A DNA stretch of 64,000 nucleotides from Lithospermum erythrorhizon (Eukaryota > Streptophyta > Magnoliopsida > Boraginales > Boraginaceae): NCBI GenBank assembly GCA_019722365.1, contig JADFUC010001461.1, positions 248,001-312,000 of the forward strand, in the 5' to 3' direction. The position numbers were made by a program, and so were the translations under genes. The notes beneath the pieces were generated by a model that was given only the letters and a program-made list of their open reading frames with translations, was not told the origin of the DNA and searched no databases. Positions within the stretch are counted from its first letter, which is position 1; every line of letters starts with the position of its first letter. Shown here one piece after another: positions 25,826 to 38,300 of this stretch.

Positions 25826-25987
25826 ATCAACTATTTTCTTGGATACCATTTACTTGCTGATGTGTTACTTTTGACCATTCGCTTCCCATTATGTATCCGA
25901 TTTCATGTCAATCGACCCATTTAGGTAGGAGTTGACCATTAGTTTGGCCGTTATGTTGAAATTTGAGGTCAGAAGCGATTTTTTTAA
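25826..25987 (+). repeat. Left terminal inverted repeat of a MULE
   Basis: The segment matches the reverse complement of 31466-31622 over its length, including ATCAACTATTTTCTTGGA, GTGTTACTTTTGACCATTC and ATTATGTATCCGATTTCATG. Its outermost part (before 25826) has diverged or been deleted compared with the right end. Confidence 0.88.
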
Positions 25988-26249
25988 AAGCCCCGTGCGG
26001 GGAGTCAAATAATAGTATATAATTAATTTGAAGCCACACTTGAATAATCCAGTTCATATACATGTGACTTTTCACTTTCATTTACTACACTTAGCAAAAA
26101 TCAGCCCAATTTCTCCCCAAAATTTCTCCCCGATTTCCCCTGATTAAGTTAGTTGTTGTTAGTTGATTCTAGGTTGTTAGAAGGTTTAGTTTGTCCCCAT
26201 AATTCCCTCCCTTAATTTATCCCCAAATCGATTGGTGAAACCCTAAGCC

Positions 26250-29210
26250 ATGTCTGGTTTCATTTGCAACCACGAGCATGTGAAGCGCCTGAATGATAAT
26301 TACGTAGGCTACATAGAGAAAGTGGCATTTACTTTTAGAGTTCATTATAATGGTGGATTTGTTGCTAACCCTATATTGTCATACAAAGGAGGAAATGTTG
26401 AAACATTTGATTGTTGTGATGCTGACTCGTTTGAATTAGGTTCAATTGAGTCATGAGCTTTCCGATTGGGATTTAGGTATGGTAAATTTAAAGAACACAT
26501 CTTTACCGGGATCAATCCCGAGGTCCTGATAGAGTTAGATGTCTTTGGTATGACCGCCCAATGTTACCGAGGGTTTGTAAAGTCTCACACATTAGCATAA
26601 GTTTTTGAATGTCTATTTTCTTGGGTCTAGTAATTCTCAGTTAATATGTAAAGTTATTTAATTAATTAAACCGTAATTTGAATGTTAGTGATACTCAGTC
26701 TCATTAGATTTCTTAAGTCTAATAGACACCACTTCAAGTTGTTGCCATACCTTTTAATTTAGGTATGGGTGATGATAATGATGTTGTTCAAGTGAATGGG
26801 ATAAGGATTGAAAATGAGATAGAAAATGTTACTGAGCTAGGGAATGTGAATGAGATAAGGAAGGAGAATGTGAATGAGGTAAAGAATGAGACTGAGATAG
26901 GAAATGAGAATGTGATTGGGAATGATAATGATGACATGGATTATGATAGTGCAGATGATATTGATTACAGTGAAGATGGTGAAAGTGAGAGTGAAAGTGA
27001 GAGTGATGATGAGTTAAATTATGAAGATGTATTATATGGGAAGGAGATGGATGAATTTGATGATGGAGATCTACGGATCATGACCAGCTTTTATGCTGCT
27101 TGCATTCTTAGAGAATATTGAGGAGGAATTTGTTATTCCTGACCATGATGGCCATGGTGAGGCTGATGTTGATGTTAGCGATGATGACGGTGACTGATGA
27201 TCCCAAGCAGTATTCTTCTGAGTTAATAAGAATAAGGGTCCTCAAATGTTAACATTTGAGAATAGTGTGTTTGATGATATATTGAATGAAAGCCAAACAT
27301 CAGGTAATATGAAGAAGAGGTATGGAGGGCCATATGCTAGACATGACATTGAATTCAAACAGAGGAGGTTAAGTGGTTGGGTTCAAACTGATAATGACTC
27401 TGATGGTGAGCCAAATGAAAAGGATGACAACTCTGATCTTGATAGTGGTGACTCTACATCTGATAGTGATGGCACTGTAGATGTTAATAAGCTGACCATG
27501 ACTTGTAGAAAGAAGAAGAGGTATGTCTACTTCAATGAGAGCAATATGAAGAATCCTAAGTTATTCTTAGGTTTAGTTTTTCGGTGCAGCCGGTTCAAAG
27601 AGATGATGAAATGGTGTTCTTTAATCAAGAGAAAGGATGTCTGACTAACATGTAATAAGAGCAAAAGGTTAGGAGCCAGATGTAAGTTTCCATGTGAGTG
27701 GAGTATTTGGCTTTCTATGGATAAGAAGTTAAATGATACTGACTTAGTGATAAAAACTATTTCTAGGAAGCATGAAAATTGTTTGTCAAGTAAGAGTAGG
27801 AGGTTGATTAAAAGTATATGGTTGGCAAGAGTATTGCAGGATTGGTTTAGGTTGTTGCCTGATATGTCTATTAGTGTCTTAAGACTTGCAGTTGACAAGA
27901 AATATGGATTGCTCATAGCGCCAATCAATTTAGGAAGTGAGAAAAAAGGCATTTGAAGGTATAGAAGGTATTGTGAAGATCAATATGACCTGGTATGGAA
28001 TTATGATGAAGAGTTGAAGAGAACACATCAAGGTTCTACTGTGTTTGTAGAGTATGATGAGAGTGAAAAGGATGACAATCTAGGGATGTTTAAGAGAATT
28101 TATGTGTGTTTAAAGCCCTTGATTGATGGCTTTAAAGCAGGTTGTAGGAAGTTGATAGGATTGGATGGTTGTCGTACGATGGAGTTCATAAACAATATCT
28201 TGCGACATCGGGTGCTTTTGATCCAAATAATGACTGGTGGCCTTTATGTTGGGCAGTAGTTGAGAAGGAAAACAAAGAAACTTGAAAATGGTTTTATTTG
28301 AGTTTTTGTCGAGAGGAACTTGAACATTGTTGATGAGCAAGGCATGTGATAATAGTGTGACAGGAAGGTATGGCGTAATTTTTTTTTCATTTAAGTTCTA
28401 TTAACTACTCATACTAATACTAATACTAAATCTAACTTTATTTTTTCAGGAATTAGAGAGTGCATTGCATGAAGGTAAAAGCAGTCCGAGAAAGGATGTT
28501 GCTTAGATGGGTATGCGCACTTGTAAATCTTGTGGCATTAAAAGGTCATGACATCGGGACATGTGCCAAAAAGAAGGCTGAAGTTGAAGGTGACATAGGC
28601 GCACGCTGAGAAGGAGGACTACAAAAGAAATCAACTGCACCAGCGGGTCCATCACGGCCTCCAATGGCGCCTTCTTGGAGATGAGGAGGTCATTGATCCC
28701 GGAACAACTAACTGTGAAGAATATGTAAGATTCTTTCTATCTTGTTTGTTTCATTTAAAACACTTTAATACATAATCTCTATTATATTGTTACTTTGTTT
28801 TTTTAGCTTATAAGCTTCTTTCTCTGTAATCTGTATTATATTGTTACTTTGCAGTTTCATTAATAAGCTTCTTTCTGTCTTGTTTTGTTTCATTTCATCT
28901 TTTTTTGCTTATTGTAGTTGTACAATCTTTATAACTGGATGAATGATATAAGGAACATTGTACTGTATTGCTTACGACTAATTGAACCTCGACTACGGTC
29001 ATACCTGAGCTGGTGCAACGACATAGCGCCACTTAACAGGAAGTACCCGAGCTGAGTACAGAGGCCAACAATTGTAGCTCAAAATTTGCCGGTAAAGCCA
29101 AGGAAAGCGGATGGTACCTAGAAATACTAAGGAGTTTCGATCCAACGGTTGCTAACACAGATAGAGTCCTTAAGATGAAGAAAACAAAAGGAAAGAGCTT
29201 GTCTCAAGGT
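26250..29210 (+). pseudogene. MuDR/MULE transposase pseudogene
   Basis: The order of remnants is that of a plant MuDR transposase. A PB1-like N-terminal block (FRVHYNGGFV, GGNVETFDCCDADS) lies at 26250-26455. An acidic Asp/Glu/Asn-rich segment lies at 26765-27120. The MuDR DNA-binding-type domain follows at about 27560-27950 (LGLVFRCSRFKEMMKWCSLI, CKFPCEWSIW). The start of the MULE catalytic domain lies at about 28000-28290 (ELKRTHQGSTVFVEYDES, GFKAGCRKLIGLDGC, then in another frame DPNNDWWPLCWAVVEKENKE). A zinc-knuckle-like fragment lies near 28515 (CKSCGIK). Stops and frameshifts occur throughout, and most of the catalytic domain after the first aspartate block is missing. Confidence 0.88.
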
Positions 29211-29750
29211 GGCTAGAGCCTGGATTATTTGATCATGTTTGCTAAGCTTTTGTAATAGACTAGACTATTTAGTACTCTTAATGCACAATGAGTGCCTTCT
29301 TTTGCTAAGCTTTTAAAACTTATGTTTGTTGCTTTAAGTTTGTGTTATGCACAAGTGAACAAATTATGTTTGGTTTGTATGAATAAATTATAGTTTATGC
29401 ACTAGTATTGAACTGCACAAGTTAAAACTGCCTTTTTATTATTATTTGATACTTTGTACTTATTCTAAGTTCAACCATTTTACCAAATGCATCCATACAA
29501 CAACACTTTGCCCAAATCGGTTCCTTCCTAGCCTGTTCTATGACAAAATACAGATTGAATGAACAATAAATGAAATCATACTCAATGACAATGTAGCCAT
29601 ACAAGATGAACCATGAATCAAGCATTGCACTACTTATAATCAAAATGGAATAAGATTGCTAGATAATCATACTACAAGAGTTCCCATTTAAGAAAGACAA
29701 CTGAGTTCCTATTGTAATCGTACTCTGACATTGCTAGATAAACTACAACA

Positions 29751-30714
29751 TGTTGGAAATCGGTGTACGTTGATTTCTATGGTATACGTTGCGACAATTG
29801 TTGTAACTAATTCATTTTACTAGTTTTAGTTAAATGAGATTACTCAATAAAGTGTTCAATAAATAGTAATTGTAAATTACTAAATAGGAACTCACGATCA
29901 TGCTCCGGGGTTATGCAGTTGCTAGATCCCATACATAATCGTTATAATAATACTAATGGTCAATTATATTATTATATAACAAATATTATCTGAGCCCTAA
30001 AGGTCACACACATAGAGTGAGGTTGAATCATATTTCATGTATGAAATTAAATTGTGATTGCTAAATTGGGAGTTGATTAAAATCAACGAGATACCCAATC
30101 GAGAGTTTTACATTGATAATGTAAAATACAAATTTAATGAAACGAATCCCGATTAACTTGCTAGTTCAATTGTGGGTTTAAGAAAGAAGCTCATTAGTAC
30201 TGACTTGATAGTTACTCACTCGTTAGCATTGAGTTAGTTAGTTTTTGAAGAGTTGGTTCGTGGTTAACGAGTCGAGGAGCTATTCGGGTTAAATAAAGGA
30301 AGAAGAAATTTATATAAGAGATTTAGAAGATGAAAACCCCTAACTTTTCATCTTCCTCACTATCAAAACGCCGCCCTCTCTTCCATAGCCAATTGAGTCA
30401 AGCTTTTTTTGACTCATTTTTGTTCCACCAGTGATCTCGTGATTCTACTTGAGGAGTCAATCGCGTGAGACAACATTTCACCGTGTAAAGAGTAATTTGG
30501 AGGCATACACCTTTGTGGTTCTAAAAGCTAAAGGAATTCAAGCGGGCTTCGTGAGAGAATAGTTGGTGGTCGTGTATTGTAAGTACTCGATTTATACACA
30601 TATATGTATATATGTATATATGTATTTTATATTATTATTCGTTTATATACATTTATTGATCTTGGATTTGCATTTGTTTATGTTTAAATGAACAGAGTTG
30701 CATATTTTCCAACA
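29751..30714 (+). mobile_element. Solo-LTR-like insertion (copia-type ends) inside the MULE
   Basis: The block starts TGTTGGAAAT and ends TTTTCCAACA, the inverted TG...CA tips usual for Ty1/copia LTRs. It holds a TATA-like box (TTTATATAAGAG, about 30310) followed by a plausible transcript start region. No internal retrotransposon genes adjoin it. The sequence GACATTGCTAGA occurs on both sides (29727-29738 and 30717-30728). A clean 5 bp target duplication was not found. Confidence 0.65.
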
Positions 30715-31465
30715 ACGACATTGCTAGAGTTCAGTTAATGGCTTATCTTAGAGCGATTACAGAAATTGAAGACGACTAACAGCCTCGTACAATTCAAACA
30801 TGTTGATTCGAGGCACTGTTTCCATTTCCTCCCTCGTACAACCCGAGTGAAAGAAGGAAAAGCCGCAATAGCTCCGACAATGTCTTTGGTAAATTTGTCA
30901 AACAACTACTTGCACAATTTTTACGCGACCAACTCTATGAAATGTGATCATTTTCGCTCCAGTATGCAATTTAGTGTCTTTCTCCTTGTTACCAACTCGA
31001 AATTAGCTGAACTGACCTGGCTTACACATGCTCAATTATATCCACCAGCTCAACATGGCCTCCACATAAATTATAAACGAACATAGCCAAAAACAAACAT
31101 AAAATTGAGCCAAAATTCGAAAGCTCGCCTCATTTAAGTAATCACAAAAATAATAAGATAACATACTCGTGGAGTTGGACAAGCGAAGAACATCCTCCCC
31201 AATTTTTTGTTGTTGTTGATACAAGTTTGACGCACAATTTGCCACAATATTTGCAGTAGACGACCCTTTCTTCATTGTTAGTAACAGCAGACATCAATTC
31301 GAACTTTAATTTGTAGAAATTGAATTGGGGGAAATTGATTAGGGTTTAAATTTTAATTTAATTTGGGTGGAGACCAGGGTTTGAATTGAATTGAGGTAAT
31401 TAAAGGTTTGGAAATTACGAGGAGGGTTTTCAATTTTAAAGGAATCACTATTTGACCAGCGTGCA

Positions 31466-31622
31466 TTAAAAAAATCGTTTTGACGACAAATTTCCAACAT
31501 AACGGTCAAACTAATGAATTGATTCACGGAATGTTTGATTGACATGAAATCGGATACATAATGGGTGGAATGGTCAAAAGTAACACGTAGTGGATGGAAT
31601 GGTGTCCAAGAAAATAGTTGAT
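31466..31622 (-). repeat. Right terminal inverted repeat of a MULE
   Basis: It is the inverted partner of 25826-25987. It keeps a fuller outer tip ending GGCCTTTTGCCC at 31643. Confidence 0.88.
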
Positions 31623-31644
31623 GGGCGATTAGGCCTTTTGCCCA

Positions 31645-33120
31645 AAAAAGATCGGTGTATATTTTGAACCACTATTTCGATTTATCTAAATTTGTCATGG
31701 AAGCGTTATGGGAATGGTGTCTTGCCAGGGTGAGCTAAGGTGTCTTGCTAGAGTTTTATAGGCCAGAAACATCAACCCCAGTGAAGGAAGGGAGATCAAA
31801 CATATTCCCAAGTAATAAGATATGATTATTCGTTGGAAGAAATCTTAGTATTCCAGTTGTTGTTGAAGTTGAAGTTATATTTTAATGGCTAAATTTCATC
31901 TGACATCTGACTGAAAAATATTTTAAATAAGCTAAATCTTTCAATGCTGAATAGGAGCTTGGAGGTAATTTTGGCCTTTCGTCTTTTGAAAAATAATATT
32001 TTTGGCACATGAACTCTACTTTAATAGGTAAACTTGAGGGCAAAACAAGAAAATTATATAAATTACAATTTATGGGCCATTTTTCAAATAACAAACATTT
32101 AATTGAAATAATTTTTAATAATTAATTTTAATTAATCCAATTAATTGTTTATATTTTAAAAATGACTCATTAAGTATAATATATATAATTTCCACTGTTT
32201 AACCTTCAAGCTACCTATTAAAGCGTTAGAGAATATAAAAAAGACACCAGATCCAGTCTTAAAAATCATCGCCCAGAGTGAATATTTGAAGATTGAACCA
32301 GTCAAACATTTGAAATATTTTGCGTGGTTAGTTACATGTATGAAATTTAATATTGTTAAAAGTCTCAACTTCAAGGGACAGCTCATGGTCTTCGCAGATC
32401 CCGAGATTAAGATAGGAGCTCAATATGGAAGCATATTGATCGAGGAAGGTTCGGCGAGACCGGTGTCAGTGACGTGTCATGATGGAGGTCAGTAGTACGG
32501 ATCTTGAATGATTATTAGGTATTTTTTTATTGCATTAAAAACCCAATTTTACCCATATCAAGGCTAAGGGCATTAAATATACTGATTATATGTGCCTGGC
32601 ACATGCAAATTATTTTATTATTTTTTATAATAAAATTATAATGAATTTTTTTAAAAAAACCTAAAAATAAGATGAAAAAGATTCTGGCCAGAAAATAAAG
32701 ATAGAAGGCGTGAAAGCAAGCTTTTTATTTTTCTCTTTGTAATAATTATAGAGTATTACGTAGTAGATAATATTTATAGTAGTAATTTATGGAGAATTTA
32801 TCTTTGTTAGTGATTCTGTGAAAAGTTACTATGAAAATTAAAATAAAAAAAATTTATGAGAGGGTAAAATAAGAAATACATTAATTTGAACTGACTTTAT
32901 AACCGTCAATCTACGCTACGTATTATATATAGTATAGATTCGACAATAATTTTTTTTTAATTTTGTATCTAATTAATATTACCGACAAATGACAGATGTA
33001 TTACATAACAAAAAAAATCACCTTTTTATCAAGTAATTAATAAATTTAAATTTGACAGCCCAAACACTTTTTTAATACAAATACAAACTATCAAAGCGAC
33101 TTTATACAATTGATACAAAA
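31645..33120. other. Intergenic spacer, no gene recognised
   Basis: The sequence is AT-rich. The open stretch at 32286-32495 (ending VSVTCHDGG) has no family I can name and lacks supporting exons. No repeat structure stands out. Confidence 0.5.
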
Positions 33121-34050
33121 TGTTAGGAATTCTAGGTGAGAATTAATTATTCTTGTGAGACTATTGATTTGGCAAGTCACTTTTGGTACAAATAATTGAT
33201 ATTATATATAAACAATATAGTTCGAAGAAGTAATTAATTGATAATTACATATTAGTTATATTCATAATTGATAATTGACTCCTACGATAATATTAGAGGT
33301 CATGATGATTTATTAAAGTTCGCTCATAATCTTATGATACTTGAATGGTCGCAGTTAATTATTATATGACATTTATTATCTAGACCTCCAATGTTACACA
33401 TACAAAAAATGATATTGCCTTAATTGGTTAGACCAATAAACTGGTTGGATATATCATTTATAGAAGGGCTAATTGGGTTGGTCCAGTTCAAAACTATATA
33501 TCCAGAGTTTGAACTAAACTAAAACCCTATTGTCATTTAAACAAATCAAAATTTTAGAGTGAAGAAAGCAATTTTATTCCCCAAATGTCACACACACAAA
33601 ATGATATTGTGTTAATTGGTTAGATCAATAAACTAGTTGGATATATGGAGTATCATTTAGAGAAGGGTTAATTGGGTCGGTCCAGTACAAACACTATATA
33701 TCCAGAGTTTGAACTCAACTAAAACTCTATCACCAATTAAACAAACCAAAATATTAGAGAGAAGAAAGCAATTTTATTCCCCTCCTCCTCTAGCACTTGG
33801 CCGAACCCTCGTTGTGGGTTCTCCTTTCTCTTTTATAACGAGTCTCGTTTCTATTAAGTTGAACAACTGACTTAATTACTTATTGGTGTAGATTTCTTTT
33901 GCAGGTAAGAGAGTTGCAAACTTTACAAAAGTTCATCAATTCCGTTGTATTGTAAGTATTTATGATATTTCCTTTTATGTAAACGAAGAGAGAATATTAG
34001 GATAAATACTATAGTCTTAAAAAAGTACATGTTAAGGTTCATACTTAACA
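33121..34050 (+). mobile_element. Second LTR-like block with an internal ~195 bp tandem duplication
   Basis: The block begins TGTTAGGAAT and ends ATACTTAACA, giving TG...CA tips that are inverted. Within it the stretch 33385-33579 is repeated at 33580-33780 with few changes; shared phrases are AATTGGTTAGA, CTATATATCCAGAGTTTGAAC and GAAGAAAGCAATTTTATTCC. Flanks do not give an obvious target duplication, so solo LTR status is inferred from the tips and size. Confidence 0.5.
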
Positions 34051-34779
34051 ATTAGTGCAACTAAAAAATAGCCAAAACCAAACCAAAAAATCACCAAACT
34101 AGTGATATTGAACATTTCGGTGTATATATATGAAAAGTTGGCTTATTTAACTTTTTTTTTTTTTTTTTTTTAAAACTGCTATATACCACACCTTAATAGT
34201 TAAATCGAAATAGCAAAATGACCGTTCTACCCCTAGGTGTAACTTCTTCAACATAATTAAAATAGGGGGTCCGGCAAAGGTAAAATAGTAATATCACTCT
34301 TAAAAAACACTATTCTAGTGTAGATATAACAACTCATCTCATGAACCCAATAATTTAAATAATTCTCAATTACAAAAGTATTTTTTTATCTGTTAATTAA
34401 GATTCTGATAATTACTGGCCTGTCTACAAATGAGATTGACATATTAATATAATAAGCTGCATTAGTCGTTCGATTATACCATTCTGAGAACATTTATATA
34501 TAACTGGATTGATACAAAATTGTCCTGTTTCAATTACTTGCCGTAAATGCTCCATAAGACAAGAAAAAACAAATAATTTCATTACAAAAACCCATATTTA
34601 TATAGTTATATTTATATTTTATTACATCATCTCACCCATACACGTTACTTAGAGTCGATGCAAAATCACATAGACAACACTTTTGTATGAATGTGTAACT
34701 CTTTGTTTGTATATTTAAGGAGGGGACACTAAAACCCCCTCTAACTATTTTCATGTATTTTTCAAATCCAAATTATTTT
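34051..34779. other. Spacer with MITE and poly-T tract
   Basis: It contains a long T run at about 34151-34171 and the MITE at 34180-34329. Otherwise it is AT-rich sequence without a gene. Confidence 0.55.
34180..34329. mobile_element. ~145 bp MITE, copy 3 of a four-copy family (diverged)
   Basis: The left end is ATATACCACACCTTAATAGT and the right end CACTATTCTAGTGTAGATAT. The interior shows AATAGGGGGTCCGGCAAAGG and AAAATAGTAATATC, matching the family core in order. It is the most diverged copy. Confidence 0.6.
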
Positions 34780-34789
34780 CACCTTCTAG

Positions 34790-35345
34790 GTTTTTCTTGT
34801 ATTTGTATTAGTATTAATTCTTGTTTTTTTTTGTGAAGCAAAGCAATAAAAAGATTTGATTTTTATGCTTTATTTTTGGTCTGATTTGTTGGGTTGTTGA
34901 CAAATCATACCACTTTTAGCTTCTGGGTTTTTATTGTTTTTGTAGTAGTATAATAAATTATTGTTTTTTTGAAGCAAAACAATAAAAAGATTTGTTTTTT
35001 ATGCTCGATTTTTTGTCTGATTTGTTGGGTTGTTGACAAATCATACCACTTTTAGCTTCTGGGTTTTTGTAGTAGTATAATAAATTATTGTTTTTGAAGC
35101 AAAAGAATAAAAAGATTTGATTTATATACTTTATTTTCTATATGTTTTGTTGGGTTGTTGACAAATCACACGATTTTTAGCTTCTGGGTTTTTGTTGTGT
35201 TTGTATTAGTATTAATTCTTGTTTTTTTGGAGTAGAACAATAAAAAGATTTGATTTTTATACTGTATTTTTCATTTGATTTGTTGGGTTGTTGTCAAATC
35301 ATATATAATTTGATTTGGTTTGAAAAAAAATTCGATTTGGGTTTT
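34790..35345 (+). repeat. Four tandem ~125-136 bp units directly upstream of the YTH gene
   Basis: The unit contains AATAAAAAGATTTG, TTTGTTGGGTTGTTGACAAATC and TTTTAGCTTCTGGGTTTTT. The GTTGGGTTGTTG block occurs near 34889, 35025, 35149 and 35284, so spacing is about 136, 124 and 135. The last unit ends about 50 nt before the ATG at 35357, so the array is the gene's promoter and/or leader. Confidence 0.85.
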
Positions 35346-35356
35346 GATATATATAG

Positions 35357-38300
35357 ATGGAGGAAACAAATCAACAGCAACAAAGCTTTGATCAGCTCTC
35401 TTCTCTCTCCCCTCCTGGTAAGTCTTTTTTACTATAGGGGTTTGATTTTTTGTTGTTCTGTAATTTTATTGATTATGTTGTTGTTTATGAGGATTTTCAG
35501 TTCTTGGGTGTGTTTTTTTTGTCAATATTTTTGTTGTTGGCTGAATTGATATGATTTTTGTTTTCCATGTATAAATTGTGGATCTGGGTATGTATTTATG
35601 TATTTTTTACTGAAAGATTGGATTTTTATGTGTATTTAGGTCTTTTTATTGAGATGTATATTTATTGATTGTTTATGTATTACTTGAGGATGGTTAGTGG
35701 TGAATTGGGTATTAGTGTACTGAAAAATGAATTGCTGGGTTAATTCTTTATGGTGTTGGGGGTATTTGGAGTAGTTAATTTAATTATATATAAGGATTTT
35801 GAGTTCATGAGTGTTTATCTACCCCCTACCATTGGTGTTCTTAGCAGTGAATTGATATGATTTTTATTGAGAATTTGTGTATATGTGTGTGTATTTATGT
35901 CTACTTTACTGAAAGATTCGATTTTTATGTGTACATAGGTCTATTTATGTCTACTTTACTGAAAGTTGATTTATATCTTCGGGCAGTTGATCTGTCACTT
36001 GAGCATCGCCAGTAATGAATTGAGTATTGTCGTACTGAATAATGAATTGACGAGATAAATTAATTTTGTGGTTGGGGGTATAGGGAATACGTATGAAGGT
36101 TGTTATGATGTGGTGATGTCTGTTTGGTCAAATAGAAGTTAAATTGCAGTTAATCGGGTCATTCGGGTGTGATATATGTAGCTTACTTTTAGTATATACG
36201 AGGAAAGGGAATCATCGTTTTTTGTGGAATTAATGTAGCCAAGATGTTCATTAGGAAGTATTTTGATGCATATGTAGCACTAGGAAGATCTTGTGAGACA
36301 TGCCAGTCAACCTATGATTTACAAACTTGTTAGGGTATTGATGTTTGCTAAGAACTGTCAACAACATAAATTGCAGGAGACAGAGCTGCTGTTGAGCTCC
36401 ACAACTTGACAGACCAGGTATACTAATCGTAACATAATTGTCTTCATATTTCCTGTTATTTGATGTTTCTATGTTTTAGTTTAGTTGTTGTGTTCCATCA
36501 TCGCTTCCTTTGTAATATATCATCAGCCTGTGCCCCCCAAAGATGAGAAGGTAGTTTCCGCAAAGACTGATGCTGATGCTGCCATCACAGGAGCCCCAAT
36601 GAACTCCAAAGACCAGATAGCAACATCAGAGACTAGTGGGTCCCTCCCCAGTACTTATCCATACAATACTTATACAACACAGGAACAAAGTTTTTACTAT
36701 GGTGGTGAGTCCCTTAATTGCTGTAATCTTCATCTGCAGTGAGTAGTTGTCCGTCCATAGATTATTGAGAGAGCCTAGAACAATACATAATGGTACTTAA
36801 AAATGTGACATGGTGGCATTTCATATTATCAAGAGCCTATATATGCTTTCTGAAGATTTTTTCTGTTATCATTGCTGCAGGTTATGATAACATTTCAGGC
36901 AATTGGGATCAACAGACTAACTATGCCAGTGCTAACAACCTGCATGTTGTTCCACCGGTGAGCTTAATCTTCAAGCATGTAACTAATGTATATTAGAAGT
37001 ACTATGTAGGCTCTCATCTCATCGCAAATGTTTGTGTAGGCAATGTACAATGACAATTCATCACTCTTTTTCCCTCCTGGGCATGGCTATGATGCACAGA
37101 TGGGTTATGGACAGTATTCTCCCATTCCTAGTCCTATTTCACCTATAGTGATTGATGGCCAGCTCTTCTCGCCTCATCAATTTCCGATGTCTCCATCTTA
37201 TTATCCGCAAGCAATTTCCCCTGGCTTGCCACATGTTTCATCAGGGCTTCCAGCTTCACAGACTGAGCTGATGGCTCCTGGAAACAACAGCCAAGAACTA
37301 GCTGACAATATGCATTATGGACTAGGATCAAGTTTCTATGTACCTTTTGGGTCTTTTGGTGGAGATCTATCCGGAAACAGTGGCTTTGGTTTCTACAATT
37401 ACCAGAGTGAGTTTGGATCTGGTGAACATTTAATAAACCAATCAACCTCTTTGGATTCTGGGAAATACCCATCAACAATGACTCTGGGGAATATGTATTC
37501 GCCACATATGGGCATGTTTGGATCTTATGAGCAGAACATTACTCAGGTTGGTCTATCATCAATTACTCAATTTTGTTTAAATGGAATGTTGACAAAGAAT
37601 TGTGCTTGCATGAGATCTATTTTCACCTATTCAAGACCATCAATGTCTTTTTCCCTTTTTAATTGTTTATTTAACTAGACTGGTAATCTTATCCCTAAGT
37701 TCTGACTATTTTTCTATTATATACACAGAGAATGGATTGAGTAGTTAGCATTAAGATTATGGGTAAATAAGGCTCAGATGTTTACACAGAGAATGGATTG
37801 AGTACAGTTAGCATTAAGATTATGGGTAAATAAGGCTCAGATGTTCCTTGAACAAATTTTGTTGTTTTTCGTTGCTGCCACATTAATGAAATGTTAATTT
37901 CTAGACTTGATCACATTGTATTGCATGAGTATTAATAAATGTCCTTGTACATATATCTTATGTTCTGTATTCTTTGTTTAATAGGGCTCAAACAGTCCTT
38001 AACCGTTTTAGATACATAATTGAATAGTGTTGTATGCCCATATCTAATTATCTGGTGTCTGGCTCACTGTTAATTATCATCAACAAAAATTTTAATAGAG
38101 TTTCTATTGCTTTTCTTTCGACCTGTAATTTACAGGCATCATTTCAAGGTCCTGGTTTAGGGTCAAGCTCCTCTATGAGGCGTGGCTCATTCAACTATCC
38201 AGGTGGTTCTAGCTCTCGATGGGAAAGCATGGGCAGTGCTGCTGAGAGGAGACGTGAAAGGGATCGTGATTATGTCGGCATTCCTACTGACTTACTTGGT

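Larger units (their letters stand above)
25826..31643 (+). mobile_element. MuDR-type MULE transposon, decayed, ~5.8 kb with long TIRs
   Basis: Long inverted repeats at 25826-25987 and 31466-31622 enclose a broken MuDR transposase gene on the plus strand (26250-29210). The right tip reads GGGCAAAAGGCCTAATCGCCC on the minus strand, a typical MULE end. Flanking words AAAAAAGAA (25811-25819) and AAAAAAGAT (31644-31652) could be a degenerate 9 bp target duplication. A solo-LTR-like insertion (29751-30714) sits inside. A minus-strand open stretch at 31275-31036 begins MKKGSSTANIVANCASNLYQ but matches nothing I recognise. The element can no longer encode its own transposase. Confidence 0.88.

Noticed and set aside
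30766..31086. 106-codon plus-strand open frame at the right part of the MULE
   Set aside because: No family, no splice context; may be the shadow of a decayed minus-strand segment.
32286..32495. Small open frame with VSVTCHDGG ending
   Set aside because: No family recognised and no neighbouring exons; could be a gene scrap but cannot be supported.
37143..37505. 120-codon minus-strand open frame
   Set aside because: It is the shadow of the 507 nt YTH-gene exon and matches no family.
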